The translations under genes and the position numbers were made by a program. The notes beneath the pieces were generated by a model. That model was not told the DNA's origin, searched no databases, and saw only the letters and a program-made list of their open reading frames with translations. DNA of 64,000 nucleotides from Phycicoccus jejuensis (lineage in GTDB: Bacteria > Actinomycetota > Actinomycetes > Actinomycetales > Dermatophilaceae), in contig NZ_JOEE01000006.1 in NCBI RefSeq assembly GCF_000720925.1, forward strand, positions 1-64,000. Reading direction: 5' to 3'. Shown here piece after piece: positions 7,666-15,910 of this stretch; the stretch's first letter is position 1, and the number at the start of each line of letters is the position of its first letter.

Positions 7666-8765
7666 TGCGAGGGCAGCGGCTCGAGCTCGACGCCGTCGGC
7701 GCGCTCGTCGTGCGGCCGCGGCTCCGGGATGCCCCGCCGCAGCCGGCGCCCCGCGCGGACCCGCTCATCGAGCTTCTCCTTGGCCTTCTCCGCGCCCGAG
7801 GCGTCCTTGAGCGGCAGCTGGACCGTGTGCTCCGCCTTGATGCCCGCCTCGAGCTCGCGGACCCGCTCGAGCTCGGCGTCGACCTCGGCACCGAAGAGCA
7901 GCGCGAGGTTGGTGATCCACAGCCAGAGGAGGAAGACGATGATGCCGGCGAGCGAGCCGTAGGTCTTCGCGTAGGAGCCGAACGTCGTCACGTAGAACCC
8001 GAACCCGACCGAGGCGAGGACCCAGACGCCGATGGCGACCGCGGCCCCGACGGAGACCCAGCGGAAGCGCGGCTGGCGCACGTTGGGCGTCCAGTAGTAG
8101 AGCACCGCGACCATGACGACGACGACACCGAGCATCACCGGCCACTTGGCGACGGTGAAGACGGTGACGGTGGCCGCCTGCAGCCCGATCCGGCTGCCCA
8201 CGACGTCGGCCAGCGGGCCGCTGACGACGAGCCCGACGAGCACGAGGCCCGCCATCACGACGAGGCCGAGGGTGATGAGGACCTGCTGCGGCCGCAGCTT
8301 CCACACCGGACGCCCCTCGGGCACCTCGTAGACGCGGTTGAGGGCCCGGCCGAACGCGCCGACGTAGCCCGAGGCGGAGAAGAGGGCGGTGCCGATGCCG
8401 AGGACCAGCGCGAACCCGGCGCCGCTCGCGCCGATCATCGAGCGGATGGGCTCCTCGAGCTGGTCGGCCGCGTCGCCCTGACCGAGCTGACGCACGATGT
8501 CGAGCAGCTGCTCGGTCGTCGACTCACCCTGCCCGAACACGCCGAGCAGCGAGACGAGCGCGAGGATCGCGGGGAAGATCGCCAGCACCGAGTAGTACGT
8601 GAGGGCGGCGGCGAGGTCGGTGCACTGGTCGCGCTGGAACTCCGCGAACGCGTTCTTGGCGGTCCGGCGCCATCCGCGGGGGCTGACGTCGGTGGGCGAG
8701 TCCGGCGTGCGGTCGCGGCCGGCCCCGGGCTCGCGCCGCCGGTCGGCGGGTGCGTCGGTGGCCAT
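7647..8765 (-). CDS. YihY/BrkB-family inner membrane protein
   Basis: A 372-residue protein with the YihY (formerly RNase BN) fold: a cytoplasmic N-terminus, then six hydrophobic segments starting at AALTYYSVLAIFPAILALVS and including the family-typical YKTYGSLAGIIVFLLWLW. The C-terminal tail is long and charged. The family is probably a transporter or structural membrane protein; the nuclease annotation is obsolete. ATG 8765 has an AGAGGA ribosome-binding motif, and TAGGTT (8823-8818) is a plausible -10 with a 46-nt leader. Confidence 0.92.
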   Translation of the reverse strand: MATDAPADRRREPGAGRDRTPDSPTDVSPRGWRRTAKNAFAEFQRDQCTDLAAALTYYSVLAIFPAILALVSLLGVFGQGESTTEQLLDIVRQLGQGDAADQLEEPIRSMIGASGAGFALVLGIGTALFSASGYVGAFGRALNRVYEVPEGRPVWKLRPQQVLITLGLVVMAGLVLVGLVVSGPLADVVGSRIGLQAATVTVFTVAKWPVMLGVVVVMVAVLYYWTPNVRQPRFRWVSVGAAVAIGVWVLASVGFGFYVTTFGSYAKTYGSLAGIIVFLLWLWITNLALLFGAEVDAELERVRELEAGIKAEHTVQLPLKDASGAEKAKEKLDERVRAGRRLRRGIPEPRPHDERADGVELEPLPSQGARRS

Positions 8766-8910
8766 GGTCGTCCTCTGGGGGTGCGGGGGTGCCCGGCGGG
8801 GCACGGCGGTCCCTCCCAACCTAGCCGGGGCCACCCGCATCGGCGCTGGTGAGGGCGCCTCGATGCCCCGTGCCGCCACGGGGCGGCGTGCGAGGTGCGA
8901 GACTGCCCGG

Positions 8911-9555
8911 ATGACGAGCGACGGAGGACGACCCGTGCCGCGCCGGCCGGTGCGCTTCGGCCCGGACGCCCTCGAGGCCCACGGCGGCACCCTGCCCGGC
9001 CCCGCCGAGACCACCGAGATGGCGCACCAGACGGCCGCCATCCTCGTCGGCGCGGGACGCGCGGCCCACGACCCGCAGGTCACCTCGCGCCTCGTCTCGC
9101 TCGTCGACGACCTCGGCCTCTCGACCGTCGCGGACCTGTGGTCCTCACGGCCGGGGCGCTCGCTGCCCGGCGCGCTGTGGCGGCTCTACGCGCTGCGCGA
9201 GTGGGTGCGGCGCAGCCCGGAAGCCGCCAGCCGCGAGTACGCGGCGGGCATCCGGTTCACCGACGTCGCGCACGTCGTCGCGGGCATCGCCGAGCCGCCC
9301 GAGCCCGCCGAGCTCATGCGCGTCGCCGACCAGATCCTCGCCGGCGTCTTCGAGGGCGACCTCGCCGTGGCGCTGGAACGGGCGTCGGCGTTCTGCGCGG
9401 TCATCGCCGCCGGGCGCGCCGAGCTCGCCCACGACCACGACGTCCTCGACCCCCTCTCGGCCACCGACCTCACGCGCAGCGGCGCCGCGCTGCTCGCGAC
9501 CGGTGAGGACCTGCGGGCCAGCGCGCGGCTCTGGCGCACCGGCGAGCTCGACTGA
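8911..9555 (+). CDS. Conserved actinobacterial protein of unknown function
   Basis: A 214-residue soluble, mainly helical protein. Recognisable blocks are RFGPDALEAHGG near the N-terminus, SLPGALWRLYALREWVR in the middle and GVFEGDLAVALERASAFC later. Proteins of this type occur widely in actinobacteria but have no established function. ATG 8911 is preceded by GAGACT and then 6 nt, consistent with a leaderless start. It lies at the edge of the phosphate block, divergent from yihY. Confidence 0.78.
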   Translation: MTSDGGRPVPRRPVRFGPDALEAHGGTLPGPAETTEMAHQTAAILVGAGRAAHDPQVTSRLVSLVDDLGLSTVADLWSSRPGRSLPGALWRLYALREWVRRSPEAASREYAAGIRFTDVAHVVAGIAEPPEPAELMRVADQILAGVFEGDLAVALERASAFCAVIAAGRAELAHDHDVLDPLSATDLTRSGAALLATGEDLRASARLWRTGELD

Positions 9556-9643
9556 GAGCCCTCCGGCCCGTCCGGCGGTCCCGTCGACGGATCGGTCCCC
9601 GCATCGGGAACATCCCCGGCCGGGGCACGCGTTATGGTCTTCC

Positions 9644-9786
9644 GTGGGTGCCGGGCCGCGGCAGCCCCGGGTCCCAACATCAGCCGCTACGAGCGGCCAC
9701 GCGCCGTGAGGCGCTCCCGGTCCGGCATCCACCTCATCGCCCCGCGGCCGTCTTGGACGCCGCGCCCGTTCGTCCGGTCGGCGTCC
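9644..9786 (+). ncRNA. Candidate structured RNA with its own promoter
   Basis: A 14-bp closing stem pairs 9644-9657 (GTGGGTGCCGGGCC) with 9719-9732, including two G-U pairs. It encloses hairpins GCCGC-TACGA-GCGGC (9683-9697) and GCGCC-GTGA-GGCGC (9701-9714), the latter with a GNRA loop. TATGGT (9633-9638) places transcription start at the first base of the closing stem. A second stem GGACGCCG/CGGCGTCC (9755-9786) could terminate it. It is not a tRNA (no T-loop) and matches no riboswitch core I know. It may be a small RNA or a leader for the downstream phosphate genes. Confidence 0.4.
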
Positions 9787-9821
9787 TGCCGTCATGCGGT
9801 GTTTACCCCTACGGTGACGAC

Positions 9822-10025
9822 ATGCGACCGGACGACCCGCTGACCGACGACGCGCTCCAGGAGGAGATCGAGCTCGTCGGAGCGCTCGTGCTCGAGGCCT
9901 CGGCCAGCGACGGCCCCATGGACCAGGAGCACATCGACGCCGTCCTCGGGGTCGGGGAGGGCGACGCACCGGCGGAGTCAGACGCCGACGGGGACGACGC
10001 GACCGCGGAGGATGCGGGGTCCTGA
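9822..10025 (+). CDS. Small acidic protein, unknown
   Basis: A 67-residue protein with a helical N-terminal half (DDALQEEIELVGALVLEA, then MDQEHIDAVLGV) and an Asp/Glu/Ala-rich tail. Similar short proteins occur in actinobacteria; no function is known. There is no Shine-Dalgarno motif, but TACGGT ends 6 nt before the ATG, indicating a leaderless message. It precedes the DUF47-Pit pair by 67 bp. Confidence 0.6.
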   Translation: MRPDDPLTDDALQEEIELVGALVLEASASDGPMDQEHIDAVLGVGEGDAPAESDADGDDATAEDAGS

Positions 10026-10092
10026 CGCGGGGTGTCGTGCGGGGGCCTAGCCTGTACCCGAGCACCAGGCCGTTCCCCGGGAGACCTTCATC

Positions 10093-10716
10093 GTGGGCTT
10101 TCGCCGCACCCCGTCCGACCCCTCCTTCTTCGCGCTGTTCGCCGACTCGGCCCGACAGCTCGTCGAGGGCGCGGGGGCGCTGACCGCGCTCCTCGGGGCG
10201 GACGCCGACGAGCGCGAGGCCATCCTCAAGCAGATGCACGAGATCGAGGCCGCGGCCGACGACGCGACGCGCGCGATCGTCCGCAAGGTCGGCGGCTCGT
10301 TCGTCACGCCGTTCGACCGCTCCGACATCCACGCCCTCGCGGTCGCCCTCGACCAGTGCGTCGACCTCATGGAGGCCGCGGTCGACCTCATCGTCCTCTA
10401 CCGCGTCGACGAGCTGATGCCGCGCGTGGCCAAGCAGGTCGAGGTGATCCAGCGGATGGCGGAGCTGACGGCCGACGCGATGCCCCGGCTGCGCTCGCTC
10501 AAGGAGATGGACGCCTACTGGGTGGAGATCAACCGGCTCGAGAACCGGGCGAACAAGCAGTACCGCCGGATGCTCGCCGACCTCTTCAACGCCAAGAAGG
10601 CCGACCCCCTGACGGTCATGAAGCACAAGGACATCATCGACGCGCTCGAGGCCACCGCGAACGGCTTCGAGCACGTGGCGATGACCGTCGAGGCGATCGC
10701 CGTCCGGGAGTCCTGA
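10093..10716 (+). CDS. DUF47 (PhoU-like) Pit accessory protein
   Basis: A 207-residue all-helical protein of the DUF47 family, distantly related to PhoU. Typical blocks are FFALFADSARQLVEGA, EIEAAADDATRAIVRK, the metal-site-like FVTPFDRSDIHALA and NKQYRRMLADLF. Such proteins are encoded next to Pit transporters and are thought to regulate them. GTG 10093 has GGGAG upstream. TAGCCT at 10048-10053 is a likely -10, giving a short leader. The pit gene follows after 6 bp. Confidence 0.93.
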   Translation: MGFRRTPSDPSFFALFADSARQLVEGAGALTALLGADADEREAILKQMHEIEAAADDATRAIVRKVGGSFVTPFDRSDIHALAVALDQCVDLMEAAVDLIVLYRVDELMPRVAKQVEVIQRMAELTADAMPRLRSLKEMDAYWVEINRLENRANKQYRRMLADLFNAKKADPLTVMKHKDIIDALEATANGFEHVAMTVEAIAVRES

Positions 10717-10722
10717 CCGGTC

Positions 10723-11718
10723 GTGGAGTGGTGGCCCGCGGCCCTCGTCGTCGTCCTCGCGATGGGCTTCACGTACACGAACGGCTTCCACGACTCGGCG
10801 AACGCCATCGCGACCTCGGTCTCGACGCGGGCGCTCACGCCCCGCATCGCGCTCGCGCTGGCGGCCGTGATGAACCTCGCCGGCGGGTTCGTCGGCGTGC
10901 GCGTGGCCGAGACCGTCGGCGGCGACATCGTCTCGGTGCCGACCGGGCCCACGGGGATCGTCCTGTGCGTCGGCGCGCTGCTCGGGGCGACCGGCTGGAA
11001 CCTGCTCACCTGGTGGCGGGGGCTGCCGTCGTCGTCGACGCACGCGCTGATCGGCGGCCTCGGCGGGGCGGCGCTCGCGGCCGGGGCGACCGTCAAGTGG
11101 GACAGCATCCTCGACAAGGTGCTCGTGCCGATGCTCGTCTCGCCGGTCGTGGGGCTGGCCGGCGGGTTCGTGCTGATGACGCTCATCCTGTGGGTCTTCC
11201 GGGGGGCGCGGCCGGGGCCGGCGGTGCGCGGCTTCCGGTACGCGCAGACGGTGTCGGCGGCGGCGATGGCGTTCGGCCACGGGATGCAGGACGCCTCGAA
11301 GACCGCCGGTGTCGTCGTGCTGGCGCTCGTGGCCGGGGGGCACCGGGGGGCCGACGACGCGTCGGTGCCGTGGTGGGTGCTCGCGCTGTCGGCGGTGGTG
11401 CTCTCGCTCGGGACGTACGCCGGTGGGTGGCGGATCATCCGCACGCTGGGGCGCGGGATCATCCACCTCGACCCGCCGCAGGGGTTCGCGGCCGAGGCGT
11501 CGGCGGCGTCCGTGCTGTGGGTCGCGACGATGACCGGGGCGCCGGTCTCGACGACGCACGCCATCACGGCGGCGATCACCGGGGCCGGGGCGACGCGCTC
11601 GGCCAAGGCGGTGCGGTGGGGCGTGGCGCGCTCCATCGTCATCGGCTGGCTGCTGACCTTCCCCGGCGCCGGCCTCGCGGCCGCCCTCGTCTACGCCGCC
11701 CTCTCCCCCCTCACCTGA
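10723..11718 (+). CDS. pit: Low-affinity inorganic phosphate transporter, Pit family
   Basis: A 331-residue polytopic protein of the PiT family (PF01384). The two inverted signature repeats are visible: FTYTNGFHDSANAIATSVSTRAL near the N-terminus (here given by its start FTYTNGFHDSANA) and MAFGHGMQDASKTAGV in the second half, each with an N or Q before D. SSTHALIGG and STTHAITAA form the paired inner loops. It should carry metal-phosphate with a cation across the membrane. It forms an operon with the DUF47 gene, and its 3' end overlaps the convergent AbiEi-like gene by 28 bp. Confidence 0.95.
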   Translation: MEWWPAALVVVLAMGFTYTNGFHDSANAIATSVSTRALTPRIALALAAVMNLAGGFVGVRVAETVGGDIVSVPTGPTGIVLCVGALLGATGWNLLTWWRGLPSSSTHALIGGLGGAALAAGATVKWDSILDKVLVPMLVSPVVGLAGGFVLMTLILWVFRGARPGPAVRGFRYAQTVSAAAMAFGHGMQDASKTAGVVVLALVAGGHRGADDASVPWWVLALSAVVLSLGTYAGGWRIIRTLGRGIIHLDPPQGFAAEASAASVLWVATMTGAPVSTTHAITAAITGAGATRSAKAVRWGVARSIVIGWLLTFPGAGLAAALVYAALSPLT

Positions 11719-12845
11719 CCCCGCCTCTCCCGACTTCTTGCGAGTTCAGCCGCTCGACGCGCCGGTGTGAGGCCCGGAAAGCGGTCGAACTCGCAATCAG
11801 TGAGCGGGCGTCGGCAGCAGCTGCACCGCAGGACCGCCCGATGGCCTGTCGCCGCGGCGGCGGCGACCGCGCGGTGCCAGCGGGTGACCACCGCGAGAGG
11901 GGACTCGGTGCGCTCGCGGGAGGTCCAGCGGACCATCTGCAGCCCGAGCGAGCGGATCGACTCTGCCCGGTCGTGCGACCTGAGCAACCGGGCGGCGACG
12001 TCGGCCGGTGCGTCGCCCAACCCGAGCTCGGGGGCGCCGAGGAACTTGCCGCGGCCGTCGGCCTCCCCGACGACCCCCAGGGTGGGCCACGCGACGTCGA
12101 CCCGTCCGAGCCACTCGCCGTCCGGGGTGAACACGTCGACCTGCGGCACGCCGAGGGGCATCCCCCAGCCGTGGAAGGTCACGGCCGAAGCGGACTCGAG
12201 CCAGCTCTCGCGCCGGGGGTCGGCGAAGGCGAACGCGGAGTCGGCGCCCGTGACCCCGGGCCAGCGGCGCTGCCCGCGTCGGACGGAGGTCAGCTCCGCC
12301 GCGCTGCACGCACCGGAACGGAGCGCGGCGTCGGCGATGGCGACCGACTCTGGCAGGTGGAGCGAGCGGCTGCAGTCGACGACGGTGCGGGCGACGCTCG
12401 TCAGGTCGACCTCGGCGAGGCTGGTGCGTTCGTCGTCGGGGAGCCCGCCGCGCCGCAGGTCGAGCCATTCGTGGTGGCTGGTCGTCGAGTCGTCGTCGAC
12501 AGTGAGGACGGCCAGCGGGAGCCGGCGAGAGGGCAACGGGAGACCGTGCAGACCGGCAGCGCTGACGTGGCTCGTGACGTAGCCGGGGTGCGCCCGGTGC
12601 GCGGCGTCGGCGAGTCCGAGGTGCTGGTCCCACGATGCAGTGCCGTGCCAGGTGTCCGTCACGGCGAAGAGCCCTCGGTGCACCCGGGTCAGGACCTCGC
12701 GCTCGACGGCGCGTGCGACCTGGTGCCGCGTCACCCCGGCGTCGGCCGCGTCGTCGAGGAAGAAGGGCTGGGGGAGGGCCTGGAGGCGGGTGAGCAGCAC
12801 CCGGTCGATGCTGGGACGCGACCGATGAGCGCCGCCAGTGGCCAC
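11691..12845 (-). CDS. AbiEi-type winged-helix/DUF559-like nuclease protein, copy 1
   Basis: A 384-residue protein. The N-terminus (about 20-75, FLDDAADAGVTRHQVARAV then LTRVHRGLFAV) matches the AbiEi antitoxin winged helix. The C-terminal half has a nuclease-like core: VDVAWPTLGVVGEADGRGKF (acidic residues as in PD-(D/E)XK folds), then DRAESIRSLGLQMVRW, as in DUF559/Vsr-like proteins. No AbiEii toxin gene is adjacent. The last 37 or so codons run through a palindromic repeat into the end of pit, so the C-terminus may be acquired. Repeats of one family lie on both sides. Antitoxin activity is unproven. Confidence 0.8.
   Translation of the reverse strand: MATGGAHRSRPSIDRVLLTRLQALPQPFFLDDAADAGVTRHQVARAVEREVLTRVHRGLFAVTDTWHGTASWDQHLGLADAAHRAHPGYVTSHVSAAGLHGLPLPSRRLPLAVLTVDDDSTTSHHEWLDLRRGGLPDDERTSLAEVDLTSVARTVVDCSRSLHLPESVAIADAALRSGACSAAELTSVRRGQRRWPGVTGADSAFAFADPRRESWLESASAVTFHGWGMPLGVPQVDVFTPDGEWLGRVDVAWPTLGVVGEADGRGKFLGAPELGLGDAPADVAARLLRSHDRAESIRSLGLQMVRWTSRERTESPLAVVTRWHRAVAAAAATGHRAVLRCSCCRRPLTDCEFDRFPGLTPARRAAELARSRERRGQVRGERAA
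11733..11801. repeat. Palindromic repeat family 1, left copy
   Basis: Imperfect inverted repeat with arms around TTGCGAGTTC..CCGCT and their complement; about 17 of 22 arm positions pair. The left arm matches the copy at 12916-12988 closely (CGACTT[C/A]TTGCGAGTTC). It is read as the 3' coding end of the AbiEi-like gene. Confidence 0.75.
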
Positions 12846-12915
12846 CGCTGATCTGTGGACGACGGCCGGCGGTCCGCACCCCTGTGGACGACGCCCCCGT
12901 CACTCCCGACCCACC

Positions 12916-12988
12916 CGACTTATTGCGAGTTCCGCCGCTCGACACGCTGCAGGGGGGCGTGTCGAGCGGCGGAACTCGCAATAAGTCG
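12916..12988. repeat. Palindromic repeat family 1, right copy
   Basis: A perfect 32-bp inverted repeat (12916-12947 and 12957-12988) with a 9-nt loop; the arm begins CGACTTATTGCGAGTTC and continues CGCCGCTCGACACGC. It lies between the AbiEi-like gene start and the pstB 3' end, so it may also end pst operon transcripts. Confidence 0.85.
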
Positions 12989-13037
12989 GAAGAGAGGGTT
13001 GGAGGGGCGGGCGTGGGAGGGGGCTGGGTCTGGCGGG

Positions 13038-13814
13038 TCAGCCGAAGCGGCCGCTGATGTAGTCCTCGGTCGCCTTCTCGGTCGGGTTGGAGAAGATGCG
13101 CTGGGTGTCGCCGACCTCGACGAGGCGCCCGGGCTCGCCGGTGGCCTTGAGGTTGAAGAACGCCGTCTGGTCCGAGACGCGGGCCGCCTGCTGCATGTTG
13201 TGCGTGACGATGACGATCGTGTAGTCGGACTTCAGCTCGTTGATGAGGTCCTCGATGGCCAGCGTCGAGATCGGGTCGAGCGCCGAGCACGGCTCGTCCA
13301 TGAGGAGCACCTGCGGGTTGACCGCGATGGCGCGCGCGATGCACAGCCGCTGCTGCTGCCCGCCCGAGAGGCCGGCGCCGGGCTTGTCGAGGCGGTCCTT
13401 GACCTCGTTCCAGAGGTTCGCGCCCTTGAGCGAGGTCTCGACGACCTCGTCGAGCTTCTTCTTGTTCTTCAGCCCGTTGAGCTTCAGCCCGGCGGCGACG
13501 TTGTCGCGGATGGACATCGTCGGGAACGGGTTCGGCCGCTGGAACACCATGCCGACCGTCCGACGCACCGCCACGGGGTCCATCGACGAGGCGTAGAGGT
13601 CCTGGTCGTCGAGCATGACCGAGCCGTCGACGCGGCCGCCGGGGATCACCTCGTGCATCCGGTTGAGGGTGCGCAGCACGGTCGACTTGCCGCAGCCGGA
13701 CGGGCCGATGAAGGCGGTGACGGAGCGGGGCTCCACGGTCATCGTCACGCCCTCGACGGCCTTGAAGTCGCCGTAGTAGATGTCGAGGTCCTTGACGTCG
13801 ATGCGCTTGGCCAT
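13038..13814 (-). CDS. pstB: Phosphate ABC transporter ATP-binding protein
   Basis: A 258-residue ATPase of the PstB family. Walker A is GPSGCGKST, the signature [14 protein letters not shown], Walker [14 protein letters not shown] and the switch histidine [13 protein letters not shown]. The PstB-specific stretch [18 protein letters not shown] is present. It powers the PstA-PstC pore for high-affinity phosphate import. It is last in the pstSCAB operon, 46 bp after pstA. Confidence 0.98.
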   Translation of the reverse strand: MAKRIDVKDLDIYYGDFKAVEGVTMTVEPRSVTAFIGPSGCGKSTVLRTLNRMHEVIPGGRVDGSVMLDDQDLYASSMDPVAVRRTVGMVFQRPNPFPTMSIRDNVAAGLKLNGLKNKKKLDEVVETSLKGANLWNEVKDRLDKPGAGLSGGQQQRLCIARAIAVNPQVLLMDEPCSALDPISTLAIEDLINELKSDYTIVIVTHNMQQAARVSDQTAFFNLKATGEPGRLVEVGDTQRIFSNPTEKATEDYISGRFG

Positions 13815-13860
13815 GGGTGCGGTGTCTCTTTCCGGAGGTGGTCGTCGGGGACGTCGGGGG

Positions 13861-14793
13861 TCAGCTCTTGACCTTGCTGAAGCGGCCGACGAAGCGGCCC
13901 AGCAGGTTGAGCAGGAAGACGAGGAGGATGAGGGTGAGCGAGGCGCCCCAGACCCGGTCCAGGGCCGGCTGGAGGGCCTCGGTGCGGTCCTGGTTGATCA
14001 TCGTCGGCAGGGTCGCCATGAGGCCGCCGAAGAGGTCGGTCGCGATGACCTTCGTGTACGGGCCGAGGATGATGAGCGGCGCCGTCTCGCCCATGACGCG
14101 GGCGAGGCCGAGCAGGATGCCGGTGACGATGCCCGAGAACGCCGTCGGGACGACGACCTTCATGATCGTCTTCCACTTCGGCACGCCGAGCGCGTACGAC
14201 GCCTCGCGCAGCTCGTTGGGGACGAGCTTGAGCATCTCCTCGGTCGAGCGCACGACCGTCGGGATCATGAGCAGGGTCAGCGCGAGCGTCACCGCGAAGG
14301 CGACCCGCTGGAAGCCGAACGTCGTCACCCACAGCGCGTAGACGAACAGCGCCGCGACGATGGAGGGGATGCCGGTGAGGATGTCGACCATGAACGAGAC
14401 GACCCGGGCGAGGCGCCCGCGGCCGTACTCCACGAGGTAGACGGCGGTCAGCACGCCGACGGGCACCGACATCACGGCGGTGACGACCGCCTGGATGAGC
14501 GTGCCCTGTATGGCGTGGACGGCGCCGCCGCCCTCGCGCCGCGAGGTGATGCCGGCCTGGCTGTTGGTCCACCACTGCGCCTCGAGCAGCATGTGGCCGC
14601 CCTTGACGAGCGTCGAGCCGAGGATCCAGACCAGCGGCACGACGGCGATGGCGAAGGCCAGCCACATGACGACCTTCGCGAGGAGGTCCTTCGCGGCGCG
14701 GCCGCCGGACCTCTCGCCGAGGCCGCGGGTCGGGGAGGACCCGGTGCCGGGGGGCGTCGTGGGGGTGGTGGTGTCGAGCTGGGCGGTGCTCAT
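13861..14793 (-). CDS. pstA: Phosphate ABC transporter permease PstA
   Basis: A 310-residue inner-membrane permease with about six helices. The binding-protein-dependent transport signature [17 protein letters not shown], which contacts PstB, lies after [12 protein letters not shown]. The start ATG 14793 overlaps the pstC stop as ATGA, indicating translational coupling. The N-terminal 40 residues are Thr/Pro-rich and cytoplasmic. It pairs with PstC to form the phosphate channel. Confidence 0.97.
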   Translation of the reverse strand: MSTAQLDTTTPTTPPGTGSSPTRGLGERSGGRAAKDLLAKVVMWLAFAIAVVPLVWILGSTLVKGGHMLLEAQWWTNSQAGITSRREGGGAVHAIQGTLIQAVVTAVMSVPVGVLTAVYLVEYGRGRLARVVSFMVDILTGIPSIVAALFVYALWVTTFGFQRVAFAVTLALTLLMIPTVVRSTEEMLKLVPNELREASYALGVPKWKTIMKVVVPTAFSGIVTGILLGLARVMGETAPLIILGPYTKVIATDLFGGLMATLPTMINQDRTEALQPALDRVWGASLTLILLVFLLNLLGRFVGRFSKVKS

Positions 14794-15782
14794 TCGGAGA
14801 AGGCCTTCCTGCGCTCGATGACGATGCGGGCGGCGGCGTTGACGAGGAACGTCACGACGAAGAGCACGAGGCCGGCGGCGATGTACGCACCGGTCTTCTG
14901 CGGGGTGTCGAACTCGCTCGCGCCGCCGGCGATCTTCGAGGCGAAGGTGGAGCCGCCGTTGAAGATCGAGAAGCTCCACTCCTTCGTCGGGCTGAGGGTC
15001 GACAGGAGGATGAGGACGGCGAGGGTTTCACCGAGCGCACGACCGAGGCCGAGCATCGCCGCGCTGATGATGCCGGGCTTGCCGTAGGGCAGCACCGCGA
15101 CGCGGATCATCTCCCACTTCGTCGCGCCGAGGGCGAGCGCGCCCTCCTTGTGCGTCGTCGGCACCTGCGCGAAGACCTCGCGGGAGATGGCCGTGACGAT
15201 CGGCAGGATCATGATCGCGAGGATGACGCCGGCGAAGGCGAGGGTGCTCTTCGCGCTGACGTTCTGGTCGGACAGGAACGGGACCCAGCCGAGCGCGCCC
15301 TGGAGGAGACCCGCGACCGGCTCGAAGTACTGGCCCGCGATGTTGAGCCCCCAGAAGCCGTAGACGATCGAGGGGACCGCGGCGAGGAGGTCGACGGTGG
15401 CCGCCGCCGGGCGGGAGAGCCAGCGCGGCGCGTACTGCGTGATGAAGAGGGCCACGGCGACGCCGAGCGGCACCGCGATGACCATCGCGATGACCGAGGT
15501 GACGAGGGTGCCCCAGGCGAGGTCGGCGATGCCGAAGCGCGGGTTCGCGCCGCTCGGGCTCCACTCGCGCGAGAGGAGGAAGTTGGCGTCGTTGTTCATG
15601 AGCGACGGCACGGCCTGCACGAGCAGGAAGACGCCGACGAGCGTCACGATCGCGACGACGAGCAGGCCCGAGCCGGTGGCGAGACCGCCGAAGATGCGGT
15701 CGCCCAGCCGGCCGGTGGAGGCGCGGTCGGCGTCGTGCGGGTCGTCGTCGATCGTCGAGCGGCCGGTGATGGAGGTCGTCAC
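14790..15782 (-). CDS. pstC: Phosphate ABC transporter permease PstC
   Basis: A 330-residue permease with about six helices. The cytoplasmic coupling loop is KEGALALGATKWEMIRVAV, and AAVPSIVYGFWGL is typical of PstC. GTG 15782 was chosen for its GAGGACGAC ribosome-binding motif; the longer upstream frame lacks coding character. It is separated from pstS by a 128-bp gap containing a strong hairpin, and couples directly to pstA downstream. Confidence 0.97.
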   Translation of the reverse strand: MTTSITGRSTIDDDPHDADRASTGRLGDRIFGGLATGSGLLVVAIVTLVGVFLLVQAVPSLMNNDANFLLSREWSPSGANPRFGIADLAWGTLVTSVIAMVIAVPLGVAVALFITQYAPRWLSRPAAATVDLLAAVPSIVYGFWGLNIAGQYFEPVAGLLQGALGWVPFLSDQNVSAKSTLAFAGVILAIMILPIVTAISREVFAQVPTTHKEGALALGATKWEMIRVAVLPYGKPGIISAAMLGLGRALGETLAVLILLSTLSPTKEWSFSIFNGGSTFASKIAGGASEFDTPQKTGAYIAAGLVLFVVTFLVNAAARIVIERRKAFSE

Positions 15783-15821
15783 GTCGTCCTCGGTCTCGGT
15801 GGGGGTGGTGGTCGTGCCAGA

Positions 15822-15848
15822 GGGCGGGCCGGTGGTTCCGGCCCGCCC
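15822..15848 (-). terminator. Internal hairpin between pstS and pstC
   Basis: A perfect 11-bp stem GGGCGGGCCGG/CCGGCCCGCCC with loop tggtt lies after the pstS stop. It probably stabilises pstS mRNA or causes partial termination so that PstS is made in excess over the membrane parts. Confidence 0.6.
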
Positions 15849-15910
15849 CCGTGGCGGGTGGTCGGGGCGGCGAGACGCTCCGACCGGATGGCGCCGCGGG
15901 CGCCGGTGGG

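Noticed and set aside
9644..9732. tRNA gene
   Set aside because: The closing stem is 14 bp rather than 7, and there is no T-loop GGTTCGAATCC-type sequence or anticodon arm.
9822..10025. Reading the small acidic frame as noise
   Set aside because: Kept as a gene because codon bias, an appropriate -10 spacing and an intact helical N-terminus support it, although its function is unknown.
11691..12845. Complete AbiEi-AbiEii toxin-antitoxin system
   Set aside because: No nucleotidyltransferase toxin gene adjoins either AbiEi-like gene, and both have an extra nuclease-like C-terminal domain.
10032..12851. A 939-codon plus-strand open frame
   Set aside because: It overlaps DUF47 and pit in another frame and the AbiEi-like gene on the other strand, all with clear motifs. 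Its product is an Arg/Gly-rich shadow.
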